A stretch of DNA of 6,131 nt from Clostridiales bacterium (GTDB taxonomy: Bacteria; Bacillota; Clostridia; Oscillospirales; Oscillospiraceae): the NCBI GenBank assembly GCA_019422005.1, contig JAHZEF010000052.1:1-6131 (forward strand), in the 5' to 3' direction. The notes under the pieces were generated by a model. The model did no database searches and had not been told where the DNA came from. It worked only from the letters and a program-made list of their open reading frames with translations. Of this stretch, positions 1 to 5,602 are shown piece by piece (the stretch's first letter is position 1; every line of letters starts with the position of its first letter). A program made the position numbers and the translations under genes.

Positions 1-2
1 AT

Positions 3-695
3 GAGAAGGACGACGCCCGCCGCTACGGCTTCCACGGCACGTCCCACCGCTATGTATCCGCCCGTGCCATCGACATGCTGGGCAACCCGGCGCACAGCAG
101 GATCATCTGCTGCCACCTGGGCAACGGCTCCTCCCTGTCCGCCTGCATCGACGGCAAGTGCGCCGACACCACCATGGGCCTCGGGCCTCTCGCCGGCGTC
201 CCCATGGGCACCCGCTGCGGCGACATCGACGCCACCATCCTGGAATACCTGATGGGCCGCTACGGTTATGACATCAAGGAGATGCTCAACATCCTCAACA
301 AGAAGTCCGGCGTGCTGGGTATTTCCGGCGTCAGTTCCGACTTCCGCGATCTGGATCAGGCCGCATCCGGGGGCAATGCGCGCGCGCAGCTGGCGCTGGA
401 CAAGTTCGCCTATGAGGTCAAGAAGGACATCGGCGCATATGCAGCCGCCATGGGCGGCGTGGACGCCATCGTGTTCACCGCCGGCGTGGGCGAGAACGAC
501 TGCAAGATGCGCGAGACCCTCTGCTCCGGTCTGGAATATATGGGCGTGAAGATCGACCCCGAGAAGAACAATGTCCGCGGCAAGGAGGTCGACGTCTCCG
601 CCGCCGATTCCAGGGTGAAGATCTTCGTCATCCCCACCAATGAAGAGCTGATGATCGCCATGGACACCGCCGCTCTGGTCGGCGCGTCCAGGTAA
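3..695 (+). CDS. ackA: Acetate kinase, C-terminal part (5' end outside window)
   Basis: This gene makes ATP and acetate from acetyl phosphate and ADP, the last step of the Pta-AckA pathway in the cytosol. The reading frame is open from base 3 and ends with TAA at 693-695. That gives 230 codons of a family usually near 400 residues, so roughly 170 N-terminal residues lie to the left. Visible signatures of the acetokinase family are YGFHGTSHRYV (the two active-site histidines), HLGNGSS (nucleotide binding), MGTRCGDID (the Arg corresponds to the catalytic Arg241 of Methanosarcina AckA), ISGVSSDFRDL, FTAGVGEND and IPTNEEL with the metal-binding Glu. GTRCGDID has Cys where the best-known enzymes have Ser; I take this as lineage variation. 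Codons are strongly C/G-ending, as expected for a highly expressed fermentation gene. A partner pta gene would be outside the window. A perfect hairpin follows the stop. Identification is very secure. Confidence 0.97.
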   Translation, partial: EKDDARRYGFHGTSHRYVSARAIDMLGNPAHSRIICCHLGNGSSLSACIDGKCADTTMGLGPLAGVPMGTRCGDIDATILEYLMGRYGYDIKEMLNILNKKSGVLGISGVSSDFRDLDQAASGGNARAQLALDKFAYEVKKDIGAYAAAMGGVDAIVFTAGVGENDCKMRETLCSGLEYMGVKIDPEKNNVRGKEVDVSAADSRVKIFVIPTNEELMIAMDTAALVGASR

Positions 696-721
696 TCCCC
701 TGATTTCCCCGAAAAACGCCT

Positions 722-750
722 GCCGGCGGGACGCGCTGCGTCCCGCCGGC
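722..750 (+). terminator. Perfect 13-bp hairpin behind ackA, probable terminator
   Basis: GCCGGCGGGACGC (722-734) pairs perfectly with 738-750 around a 3-nt loop GCT. It lies 26 nt after the ackA stop. Only a weak T-rich tail follows (TCCGTTTATC), so termination may be partial or factor-assisted. The core of this hairpin recurs on the other strand at 915-928, behind the convergent gene. Confidence 0.6.
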
Positions 751-760
751 TCCGTTTATC

Positions 761-812
761 CGGCAAGCTTCGGCAGCCGTACGGCTTGCCGGCCGCCCTG
801 CAAACGGCCGGC
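761..812. repeat. Two overlapping inverted repeats (mutually exclusive hairpins)
   Basis: CGGCAAGC (761-768) pairs with GCTTGCCG (784-791). GCCGGCCG (788-795) pairs with CGGCCGGC (805-812) around CCCTGCAAA. The two stems share bases 788-791, so only one can be fully formed in a transcript. No coding sequence is seen here. The role is unknown; in such GC-rich DNA some short stems arise by chance. Confidence 0.4.
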
Positions 813-842
813 GCCCGGCCCGGCAGGCCGCAGGCAGCCTTC

Positions 843-893
843 CTCCCGCATGCACCCCGCCGCTCCATGGCGGGAGCCGGCCGCATCGTTTTT
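843..893 (+). other. Weak hairpin followed by T-run, possible secondary terminator
   Basis: CTCCCGC (843-849) can pair with GCGGGAG (870-876), and a shorter stem CCCGCC/GGCGGG (856-861/869-874) competes with it. A TTTTT run sits at 889-893, about 12 nt past the stem, which is further than in a standard intrinsic terminator. It could catch ackA read-through on the plus strand. Low confidence. Confidence 0.3.
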
Positions 894-905
894 CACCGGC
901 CCCTG

Positions 906-932
906 CCGCCGGGGCGCAGCGCGTCCCGGCGG
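906..932 (-). terminator. 8-bp hairpin behind the rsiV-like gene, terminator-like
   Basis: CCGCCGGG (906-913) pairs with CCCGGCGG (925-932) around an 11-nt loop. On the minus strand it begins 37 nt past the rsiV-like stop. No T-run follows in that direction, so it is not a standard intrinsic terminator. On its sense strand it carries CGGGACGCGCTGCG, identical to the core of the ackA hairpin at 727-740. A further stem, GGCCGC/GCGGCC (945-950/957-962), stands between it and the gene. Confidence 0.4.
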
Positions 933-969
933 TTCTGTCCCCAGGGCCGCCCCGGAGCGGCCGGAACGG

Positions 970-1836
970 CTACGGACGGTACAGCAGCTGCGCATAGAGC
1001 TCCGGTGATTCCAGGGTGAACCTGGGGCTTCCCGTGCTGCCCGGCCCCACATCATATTTGTTAAACGGGATCACCAGCCTGCCCTCGCCGTCAAAATAGA
1101 AATTCTGATCCGGCGCAATCCGGTCAAAATAATAGCTCCCCAGCTGCGTCTCCCCTTCCAGCCAATAGACTTCCCGCGCGTCCGCTTCCATGCGCGCCTG
1201 CATCTGCGCGCGCAGTTCGCTGCTGATCGCCTCCACATAGTCAAACTCCGGCGGGAACAAATCCGAAAGCGTCCGCTCCCGGCCGCTCTGCACGTCAATA
1301 TGATAATACCGCTCCTGATGGTCTGAGCCTGCCATGACCAGATCCGTACTGAGCTTCAGCGTAAACCAGTTTTCCGTGTTGGTAATGATCTCCCAGTCCA
1401 CATCCAGATTAAAATAGCCGTCGGCGTGCAGTTCTGTCTCAAACGCCTCAATCAGCTGGTCGGTATAGGCCGTCACCTGCTCATTGACGGCTTCCGCGCC
1501 CTGGGATCCCGCTTCTCCCAGCACCTGCGGCACAGAGATGGAGACATGGTTCTCCCCTTCCTCCGCCTCATAGGAACGGAACGTGACAGCCCGGAACAAT
1601 GCGCCCAGCACCGGCAGCCCTCCCATGGTGTCCGCCATGGCGGCGCTCACATTCGGAAGCGCCACCATCAGCGCCAGCACCGCCGCAGCCGACAGCGCCG
1701 CCCTTCTCCAGCCGGCAAATCTGCCCGGCCGCTTCGGCAGCTCCGACAACGTCTGATCCACGCGCTGCGAAAAGCGCTCCGGGACCGGCGTTTCCTCTCT
1801 CCGGGCCCGTTCCCGCATACGTTCATCAAAATTCAT
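970..1836 (-). CDS. rsiV: RsiV-like anti-sigma factor (DUF3298-type), likely lysozyme/cell-wall sensor
   Basis: A single-pass membrane protein of 288 residues, close to the 285 of Bacillus subtilis RsiV, predicted to hold the adjacent ECF sigma factor inactive. Residues 1-43 are charged and cytosolic; 44-62 form one membrane segment (AALSAAAVLALMVALP). Next comes VSAAMADTMGGLPVLGALF, which matches the family pattern of a small-residue stretch before an IPVLG-like motif. VSA/A and AMA/D (after residues 65 and 68) are plausible signal-peptidase sites, and RsiV is known to be cut by signal peptidase when lysozyme binds. The outside part runs as a DUF4163-like region (about 90-165) and a DUF3298-like region (about 170-285, with YYHIDVQSGRERTLSDLF and FYFDGEGRLVIPFNKYDVGPGSTG). 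There is no zinc-binding anti-sigma motif, as expected for RsiV. The gene overlaps the sigma gene by ATGA and has a GGAGG site 7 nt before ATG. RsiV-type assignment is strong; lysozyme as the ligand is inference. Confidence 0.85.
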   Translation of the reverse strand: MNFDERMRERARREETPVPERFSQRVDQTLSELPKRPGRFAGWRRAALSAAAVLALMVALPNVSAAMADTMGGLPVLGALFRAVTFRSYEAEEGENHVSISVPQVLGEAGSQGAEAVNEQVTAYTDQLIEAFETELHADGYFNLDVDWEIITNTENWFTLKLSTDLVMAGSDHQERYYHIDVQSGRERTLSDLFPPEFDYVEAISSELRAQMQARMEADAREVYWLEGETQLGSYYFDRIAPDQNFYFDGEGRLVIPFNKYDVGPGSTGSPRFTLESPELYAQLLYRP

Positions 1837-2306
1837 GACGTTTCCTCCAGCATCTCCCGCAGGCGCCTGCGCGCCCGGGACAACCTCGTTTTGACATTGG
1901 CCTCAGAAATCCGCAGGATTGCAGCGGCCTCCCGGACGCTGAATCCCTCATAATAATACAGCACCACAACGGAACGCAGCTGCTCATTCAAATCGCACAC
2001 CGCCTTCCACAGTTCCGGATTCTCCGGCTCCGTCTCCGGAGCCGCCGGATCCGGAAGGGCATCCGATTCCACAAACCGCTGCCGCTGCCTCAGGATCGCA
2101 TAGCATTCATTGGTCAAAATCCGCAGCAGCCACGCTTTGAACCGATCCCGGCTGCGAAGGGTATTCAATTTTCCATAGGCGATGCAGATCGCCTCCTGGG
2201 CCGCATCCGCCGCATCATCCGCATTGCACACGATGCTCATGGCCAGCCGATACATGGCCGGTTCGCAGGCCTTGACCTGCTGTGCAAACCAAACTGCCTG
2301 CTCCAC
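1833..2306 (-). CDS. sigV: ECF-family RNA polymerase sigma factor, SigV-like
   Basis: A 157-residue alternative sigma factor that would redirect RNA polymerase to stress promoters. Region sigma2 spans about residues 16-75 (DAADAAQEAICIAYGKL, then RFKAWLLRILTNECYAILR). A short acidic, Pro-rich linker (80-97) leads to sigma4 (about 98-152). The sigma4 helix-turn-helix is FSVREAAAILRISEANVKTRLSRARRRL. Length and lack of extra domains fit the ECF group. The start is GTG at 2306-2304, supported by GAGGGA 7 nt upstream; no ATG fits as well. The stop overlaps the rsiV-like start (ATGA), which favours translational coupling and balanced sigma/anti-sigma amounts. It starts 16 bp after the SGNH gene, so it is very probably co-transcribed with the acyltransferase genes. 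The SigV name rests mainly on the RsiV-like partner; sigma type is certain, subgroup less so. Confidence 0.9.
   Translation of the reverse strand: MEQAVWFAQQVKACEPAMYRLAMSIVCNADDAADAAQEAICIAYGKLNTLRSRDRFKAWLLRILTNECYAILRQRQRFVESDALPDPAAPETEPENPELWKAVCDLNEQLRSVVVLYYYEGFSVREAAAILRISEANVKTRLSRARRRLREMLEETS
1844..1848 (-). promoter_or_regulatory. Ribosome binding site of rsiV-like gene
   Basis: GGAGG lies inside the last codons of the sigma gene, 7 nt before the ATG at 1836. It supports this start and independent re-initiation of the anti-sigma factor. Confidence 0.8.
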
Positions 2307-2313
2307 ACCGTCT

Positions 2314-2319
2314 TCCCTC
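2314..2319 (-). promoter_or_regulatory. Ribosome binding site deciding the GTG start of the sigma gene
   Basis: GAGGGA sits in the 16-bp gap after the SGNH gene, 7 nt ahead of GTG at 2306-2304. Without an alternative ATG nearby, this site decides the start. Confidence 0.65.
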
Positions 2320-2322
2320 GCT

Positions 2323-3228
2323 TTATGTGATTCCGTGCTCCATCAGCCACTGCGCCCAGGTTTCATACCCTGTGCCGTACGGGTGGACGCCGTCCCCGGT
2401 CAGCTCCTCGCGCAGATAGCCGTCCGCATCGCAGAATACCGGATTCGCATCCAGGAAGAACACGCTTGTTCCGTCCGCCAGCGCCGCAACCGCTTCATCC
2501 AGCTGTTCAATATGATCCGGCTCCAGCCGCGGCGTGGCCGCTGCCGCCGCCCGGGTCACATGCAGGTTGGCGCAAAGCAGGACATCCGCCCCGGGCTGCA
2601 TCGCCCGGATGCTGTCCAGCACCGCCTGATACTGCCGGATCAGCGTTTCAAAGGGGTAGCCGATCTCATTGATCCCCAGCATCAGATAAATCTTACCATA
2701 CTCCTTTGCCGACAGCAAGCTCTCCAGGCTCTGCCGTGCAAAACCCGTGTCGGCCGCCTCCCGCGTCAGGACGTTGAATACCGTCATGCCGGTATCCGCA
2801 AAGTAATCCGCCTTTCCCAGGCGTCCATACTGGGACATGCCGACCGTTCTGGAATCGCCGATAAACAGCGCATCGTCAAACCACGCCTCTTCCACCGGCC
2901 CGATTTCCCCGGCCTGGCCTTCTGCCTGTTCGGGCGGGGAATCCGCCGGTGCGCCGGGCGGAGGCTGCGTTTCCACCGGCTCCCGTTCCGGGACGGCGGG
3001 CGGCTGCAGCCCCGGTTTGGAGAGCGTCTCGGTCCCCTCCGGCGGGCCGGCCGCCAGCAGCAGCGTCGGATCGCGCAGCAGCGTAAACGGCACGGCCAGA
3101 GCCGGCCCCTCCTGCAGCTGTCCGACGTTCTTCCCCACCGTATTTCGGATCAGAAATCCAAACTGCGCCGCCACCAGGGACGTGATCAGCAGCAGAAGAA
3201 GCAGGGCAAAGGGGTGTCTGCGCCTCAT
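2323..3228 (-). CDS. Membrane-anchored SGNH/GDSL-family O-acyltransferase or esterase
   Basis: A 301-residue extracytoplasmic enzyme likely to accept acyl groups from the MBOAT protein and place them on, or remove them from, an envelope glycan. An Arg-rich start and a hydrophobic stretch (about 5-25, FALLLLLLITSLVAA) act as membrane anchor. A Pro/Glu-rich linker (about 62-110) leads to the SGNH domain (about 115-301). SGNH blocks are visible: FIGDSRTVGM with nucleophile Ser126, ADTGM with Gly147, LGINE with Asn187, and GDGVHPYG with Asp279 and His282, so the catalytic set is complete. I chose ATG at 3228 because AGGTGA lies 5 nt upstream; the longer GTG start at 3237 would put that site inside the gene. 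It follows the MBOAT gene by 12 bp and precedes the sigma gene by 16 bp. By context it is PatB-like or the SGNH half of OatA. A plain esterase is also possible; the substrate is unknown. Confidence 0.85.
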   Translation of the reverse strand: MRRRHPFALLLLLLITSLVAAQFGFLIRNTVGKNVGQLQEGPALAVPFTLLRDPTLLLAAGPPEGTETLSKPGLQPPAVPEREPVETQPPPGAPADSPPEQAEGQAGEIGPVEEAWFDDALFIGDSRTVGMSQYGRLGKADYFADTGMTVFNVLTREAADTGFARQSLESLLSAKEYGKIYLMLGINEIGYPFETLIRQYQAVLDSIRAMQPGADVLLCANLHVTRAAAAATPRLEPDHIEQLDEAVAALADGTSVFFLDANPVFCDADGYLREELTGDGVHPYGTGYETWAQWLMEHGIT

Positions 3229-3233
3229 AGTTC

Positions 3234-3239
3234 TCACCT
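3234..3239 (-). promoter_or_regulatory. Ribosome binding site deciding the SGNH gene start
   Basis: AGGTGA, directly behind the MBOAT stop codon, lies 5 nt before ATG at 3228-3226. It overlaps the possible GTG start at 3237-3235, which argues for the ATG. Confidence 0.6.
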
Positions 3240-3240
3240 T

Positions 3241-4581
3241 TCAAAATGCAAAATACAGGAACGGATCGTTCAGGCCCGCCGCCATGCAATAGACGGCAGC
3301 CCAGAATACAGCCAGCAGCAGAAGCGTCCCCAGCGGCGTGCACTTGATCCGCTGCCAGAGCCTGGCGGGCAGCGGCGTCGACAGCAGGATCCCGACGCCC
3401 AGCAAAACGCCGTACTGCTGCAGCGCGCGCTGAAAATCCGCAGCGGCCCAGCTCCAGCCGGACAGCAGCCTTCCGGCAAACGCCGCCAGGCGGCCCGGTT
3501 CCGGAATGGCGAACAGCATCCAGCTCAGCAGGATCGCCGGAATCATGTACAGCCGGCACAGGATATGGCTTCGTTCCAGCAGTTTCCGGAGCCCCAGCTT
3601 TTCCAGCGCCAGCAGTACAAACAGCAGCAGCCCCCACAGCAGGAAGTTCACCGAAGCGCCGTGCCAGATCCCCGTGAGAACCCAAACCACCAGCAGATTC
3701 CGGAGCTGAACGGCCAGCCCCCGGCGCCCTCCGCCCAGCGGAATGTATACGTAATCCCGAAACCAGGCGCTCAGGGTTACATGCCACCGCCGCCAGAATT
3801 CCGTCATCGAGCGCGCTGCATAGGGATGCGCAAAATTCTCCGGCAGGGAAAAGCCGATCATCCGCCCCAATCCCACCGCCATTTTGGAATACCCGTAAAA
3901 GTCAAAGTACAGCTGAAGCGAATAGGCCAGCAGCCCCAGCCATGCCAGCGGCGCCGAAACGCTTTCATAGCCGATATTCGCAAGCTGTGTCCACAGGCCG
4001 CCGATCCGGTCGGCCAGCAGCAGCTTCAGCCCCAGCCCCAGGACAAATTCCCGCAGGCCGCAATCGAACGCGCCGGCCCGGTACGGCCGCCGGCGAAGCT
4101 GCCGCGACATCCCGTTCCACTCCACCAGCGGGCCGGATATCAGTTTGGGAAACATCAGGAGGCCGGCCGCCAGGCGCAGCAGGGAGGTCTCTGGGGCAAG
4201 GCTGCCCCGGCTGATTTCGATCAGGTAGGCTGCCATCTGGAACGTGTAGAAGCTGATCCCGAGCGGCAGGGCCACGCGGCCGCCGGACCAGAGGCCCGCA
4301 TATTTGAAGCCGGCCAGACAGCCAAACAGAATTGCCAGCATCGCCGCCAACAGGCCGCGGCGTCGCCGGGCCGCGGCCAGCAGCAGCCCGCCTCCATAAA
4401 CCAGCAGAAGGAGAAGCGCCAGCAGCCCCAGCATCCAGAGCCGCCCCTGCACGCCCCAGGCGTAAAACACAACGCTCCCCAGCAGCAGCGTCCAGTTCCG
4501 GAAGGCCGGCGGGGTCAGATAATAGGCCGCCAGAAAAACCGGCAGAAACCGAAAGATAAAATCCAGACTGCTGAATGCCAT
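3241..4581 (-). CDS. MBOAT-family membrane O-acyltransferase (AlgI/PatA-like)
   Basis: A multi-pass membrane protein of 446 residues that would carry an acyl (usually acetyl) group across the membrane for transfer to an extracellular glycan. The N-terminus MAFSSLDFIFRFLPVFLAAYY followed by RNWTLLLGSVVFYAWG is typical of AlgI-type MBOATs and fixes the start at ATG 4581, although the open frame extends upstream. Further signatures are LPLGISFYTFQ (105-115), FPKLISGPL (144-152), YFDFYGYSKMAVGLGRMIGF (225-244), MTEFWRRWHVTLSAWFRDYVYIPLGG (259-284) and GIWHGAS with catalytic His307. The end, NDPFLYFAF, is also typical. Where AlgI-like proteins usually read FSGYSDMA, this one reads FYGYSKMA. The SGNH gene starts 12 bp after its stop, the usual MBOAT/SGNH pairing. 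No strong ribosome site is seen; AAAGGG lies 12 nt before ATG. Family is certain. Substrate could be peptidoglycan, teichoic acid or exopolysaccharide; DltB is less likely because no dltA/dltC is present. Confidence 0.92.
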   Translation of the reverse strand: MAFSSLDFIFRFLPVFLAAYYLTPPAFRNWTLLLGSVVFYAWGVQGRLWMLGLLALLLLLVYGGGLLLAAARRRRGLLAAMLAILFGCLAGFKYAGLWSGGRVALPLGISFYTFQMAAYLIEISRGSLAPETSLLRLAAGLLMFPKLISGPLVEWNGMSRQLRRRPYRAGAFDCGLREFVLGLGLKLLLADRIGGLWTQLANIGYESVSAPLAWLGLLAYSLQLYFDFYGYSKMAVGLGRMIGFSLPENFAHPYAARSMTEFWRRWHVTLSAWFRDYVYIPLGGGRRGLAVQLRNLLVVWVLTGIWHGASVNFLLWGLLLFVLLALEKLGLRKLLERSHILCRLYMIPAILLSWMLFAIPEPGRLAAFAGRLLSGWSWAAADFQRALQQYGVLLGVGILLSTPLPARLWQRIKCTPLGTLLLLAVFWAAVYCMAAGLNDPFLYFAF

Positions 4582-4709
4582 GACGCCTACCGACCCTTTC
4601 TCCCGAAGCGCAGCCAGACGCACCGGTCTGAAAATCGCCGCTGTTCTATAGAGTCCGGAATCCGCCAAAAGGTGACACGCGCGCCGCATATTTCCCAAAT
4701 TTTTTATCC

Positions 4710-4727
4710 GCGCCGCTTTGCCGGCGC
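4710..4727. repeat. 6-bp inverted repeat over the sod -35 region
   Basis: GCGCCG (4710-4715) and CGGCGC (4722-4727) are perfect inverted copies around CTTTGC. The repeat overlaps the proposed -35 box of sod and lies in the upstream region of the divergent MBOAT gene, so it could be an operator. Chance occurrence in GC-rich DNA is equally possible. Confidence 0.25.
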
Positions 4728-4747
4728 TTTCGAACCAGGCGTATGCT
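4718..4747 (+). promoter_or_regulatory. Candidate housekeeping-type promoter of sod
   Basis: TTGCCG (4718-4723) and TATGCT (4742-4747) form -35 and -10 boxes with an 18-bp spacer. Transcription would start near 4754, giving a leader of about 48 nt. The match is moderate. In the other direction, the 220-bp region 4582-4801 should hold the promoter of the MBOAT operon, but I see no clear one. A TATAGA at 4652-4647 lacks a fitting -35 box. GAAAGC (4731-4726) with CGGATA (4710-4705) is only a loose ECF-like pair. Confidence 0.4.
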
Positions 4748-4786
4748 TTTTGCCGTTTTGGTGCAGACTGAGAACAAGAACACTGG

Positions 4787-4793
4787 AAAGGAG
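4787..4793 (+). promoter_or_regulatory. Strong ribosome binding site of sod
   Basis: AAAGGAG lies 8 nt before the ATG at 4802 and fits the Firmicute anti-Shine-Dalgarno well. It fixes the start. Confidence 0.85.
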
Positions 4794-4801
4794 CGCACCC
4801 C

Positions 4802-5449
4802 ATGCAGAATCAGTACCCTTTTCGCCTGCCGGAACTCCCGTATTCCTACGACGCCCTGAGCGGCGGCATTGGAAGCAGTACGCTGCAGTATCATCATGAC
4901 AAACATTTTGCCGCCTATGTGGATCAACTCAACAAGGCGCTGGAACCCCATCCGGAGCTGCAGGCCTGGTCTCTCTGCCGCCTGGTACGGGAATACGCCA
5001 CGCTTCCGGACGGTCTCAGCACCACGGTCCGCAATCAGGCCGGCGGCGTCTTTAACCACACGCTCTATTTTGACCGGCTTGCGCCGGCCGGCAGCGGCGG
5101 TGCGCCGGACGCCGCTCTGGAGCATCAGCTGCAGCTGTCGTTCGGCTCCATGGACGACCTCCGCAGGCGGTTCCGGGCGTTGGCCCTGGAGCAGTTCGGC
5201 TCCGGCTATGCATGGCTGGCCATGGATCAGGACGGCTGCCTTGTTTTGACCAGAACCGCGAATCAGGACACGCCCTTCCCGCTGGCTCCGCTGCTGACCG
5301 TCGACGTATGGGAGCACGCCTATTATCTCGACTATCAGAACCGCCGCGGCGACTACTTCGACCACTGGTGGACGCTGATCGACTGGTCCAAAGTTTCCCG
5401 GGAGTATGCCAGCCTTCTGGCGGCACGCCACCAAATTCCTCCGCTCTGA
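4802..5449 (+). CDS. sodA: Superoxide dismutase, Fe/Mn family, Mn-type residues
   Basis: A complete 215-residue cytosolic enzyme that converts superoxide to hydrogen peroxide and oxygen. There is no signal peptide. Metal ligands are visible: His31 (YHHDKHF), His86 (FNHTLYF), Asp168 and His172 (DVWEHAYY). The gateway Tyr39 and Glu171 are also kept. The second sphere looks Mn-type: Gly82 stands where Fe enzymes have Gln69 (AGGVFNH versus AAQVWNH), and Gln155 in TANQD stands where Mn enzymes carry their active-site Gln. Metal choice is still an inference because cambialistic enzymes exist. The C-terminal part WEHAYYLDYQNRRGDYFDHWW is typical. The gene stands alone, with its own ribosome site, a candidate promoter and a strong terminator. 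It is divergent from the acyltransferase/sigma operon, so the two could share control. In a probable anaerobe it would serve oxygen tolerance. Confidence 0.95.
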   Translation: MQNQYPFRLPELPYSYDALSGGIGSSTLQYHHDKHFAAYVDQLNKALEPHPELQAWSLCRLVREYATLPDGLSTTVRNQAGGVFNHTLYFDRLAPAGSGGAPDAALEHQLQLSFGSMDDLRRRFRALALEQFGSGYAWLAMDQDGCLVLTRTANQDTPFPLAPLLTVDVWEHAYYLDYQNRRGDYFDHWWTLIDWSKVSREYASLLAARHQIPPL

Positions 5450-5502
5450 GCCGTCCCCGCCCCATCCCGGCCGGCTCCCGTTCACCACCGTCCCCATAGA
5501 AA

Positions 5503-5548
5503 GCGGCCGGCCAGCCCGTTTGGGCTGGCCGGCCGCCTTCTATTTTTG
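5503..5548 (+). terminator. Strong intrinsic terminator of sod, probably bidirectional
   Basis: A perfect 15-bp stem (5503-5517 with 5522-5536) and a GTTT loop are followed by CTTCTATTTTTG. On the minus strand the same hairpin is followed by TTTCTAT, so it can also end the convergent aminotransferase transcript. Confidence 0.88.
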
Positions 5549-5602
5549 TTTCCGGCCCGCAGAACCGGCGGATCCCTTTCTCTCAGTACGCGCTTTCAGC
5601 CG

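Noticed and set aside
696..969. CRISPR array or mobile-element ends
   Set aside because: The repeats are palindromes of different sequence with no regular spacing, and no transposase or target duplication is seen.
410..1055. Minus-strand and plus-strand open frames across the ackA end and the 696-969 intergenic region
   Set aside because: They overlap ackA or run through hairpins, are Arg/Ala/Pro-rich, lack ribosome sites, and show no family motifs.
2360..2365. TGAAAC on the minus strand, a perfect ECF-type -35 box, about 55 bp before the sigma gene
   Set aside because: No CGTC or CGTA lies 15-17 bp downstream, and the bases encode Tyr-Glu-Thr of the SGNH protein. An internal autoregulated promoter is not supported.
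3229..3237. GTG start for the SGNH gene, three codons upstream
   Set aside because: The ribosome site AGGTGA overlaps that GTG and is correctly spaced for ATG at 3228.
4617..4650. GAAC ... CGTC on the minus strand upstream of the MBOAT gene as an ECF promoter
   Set aside because: The spacing from AAC to CGTC is 22 nt, too long for the usual 16-17.
4582..4803. N-terminal extension of the MBOAT frame up to ATG at 4803
   Set aside because: The extra 74 residues are not hydrophobic and resemble no MBOAT N-terminus, while MAFSSLDFIF at 4581 matches the family start exactly. The extension covers the divergent promoter region.
2182..4899. Very long plus-strand open frame (905 codons) opposite the four-gene operon
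   Set aside because: It is antisense to four genes with clear family motifs. Its product is Gln/Arg/Pro-rich with no recognisable domain, and it crosses gene borders into sod in another frame. Such frames arise in GC-rich DNA where stops are rare.
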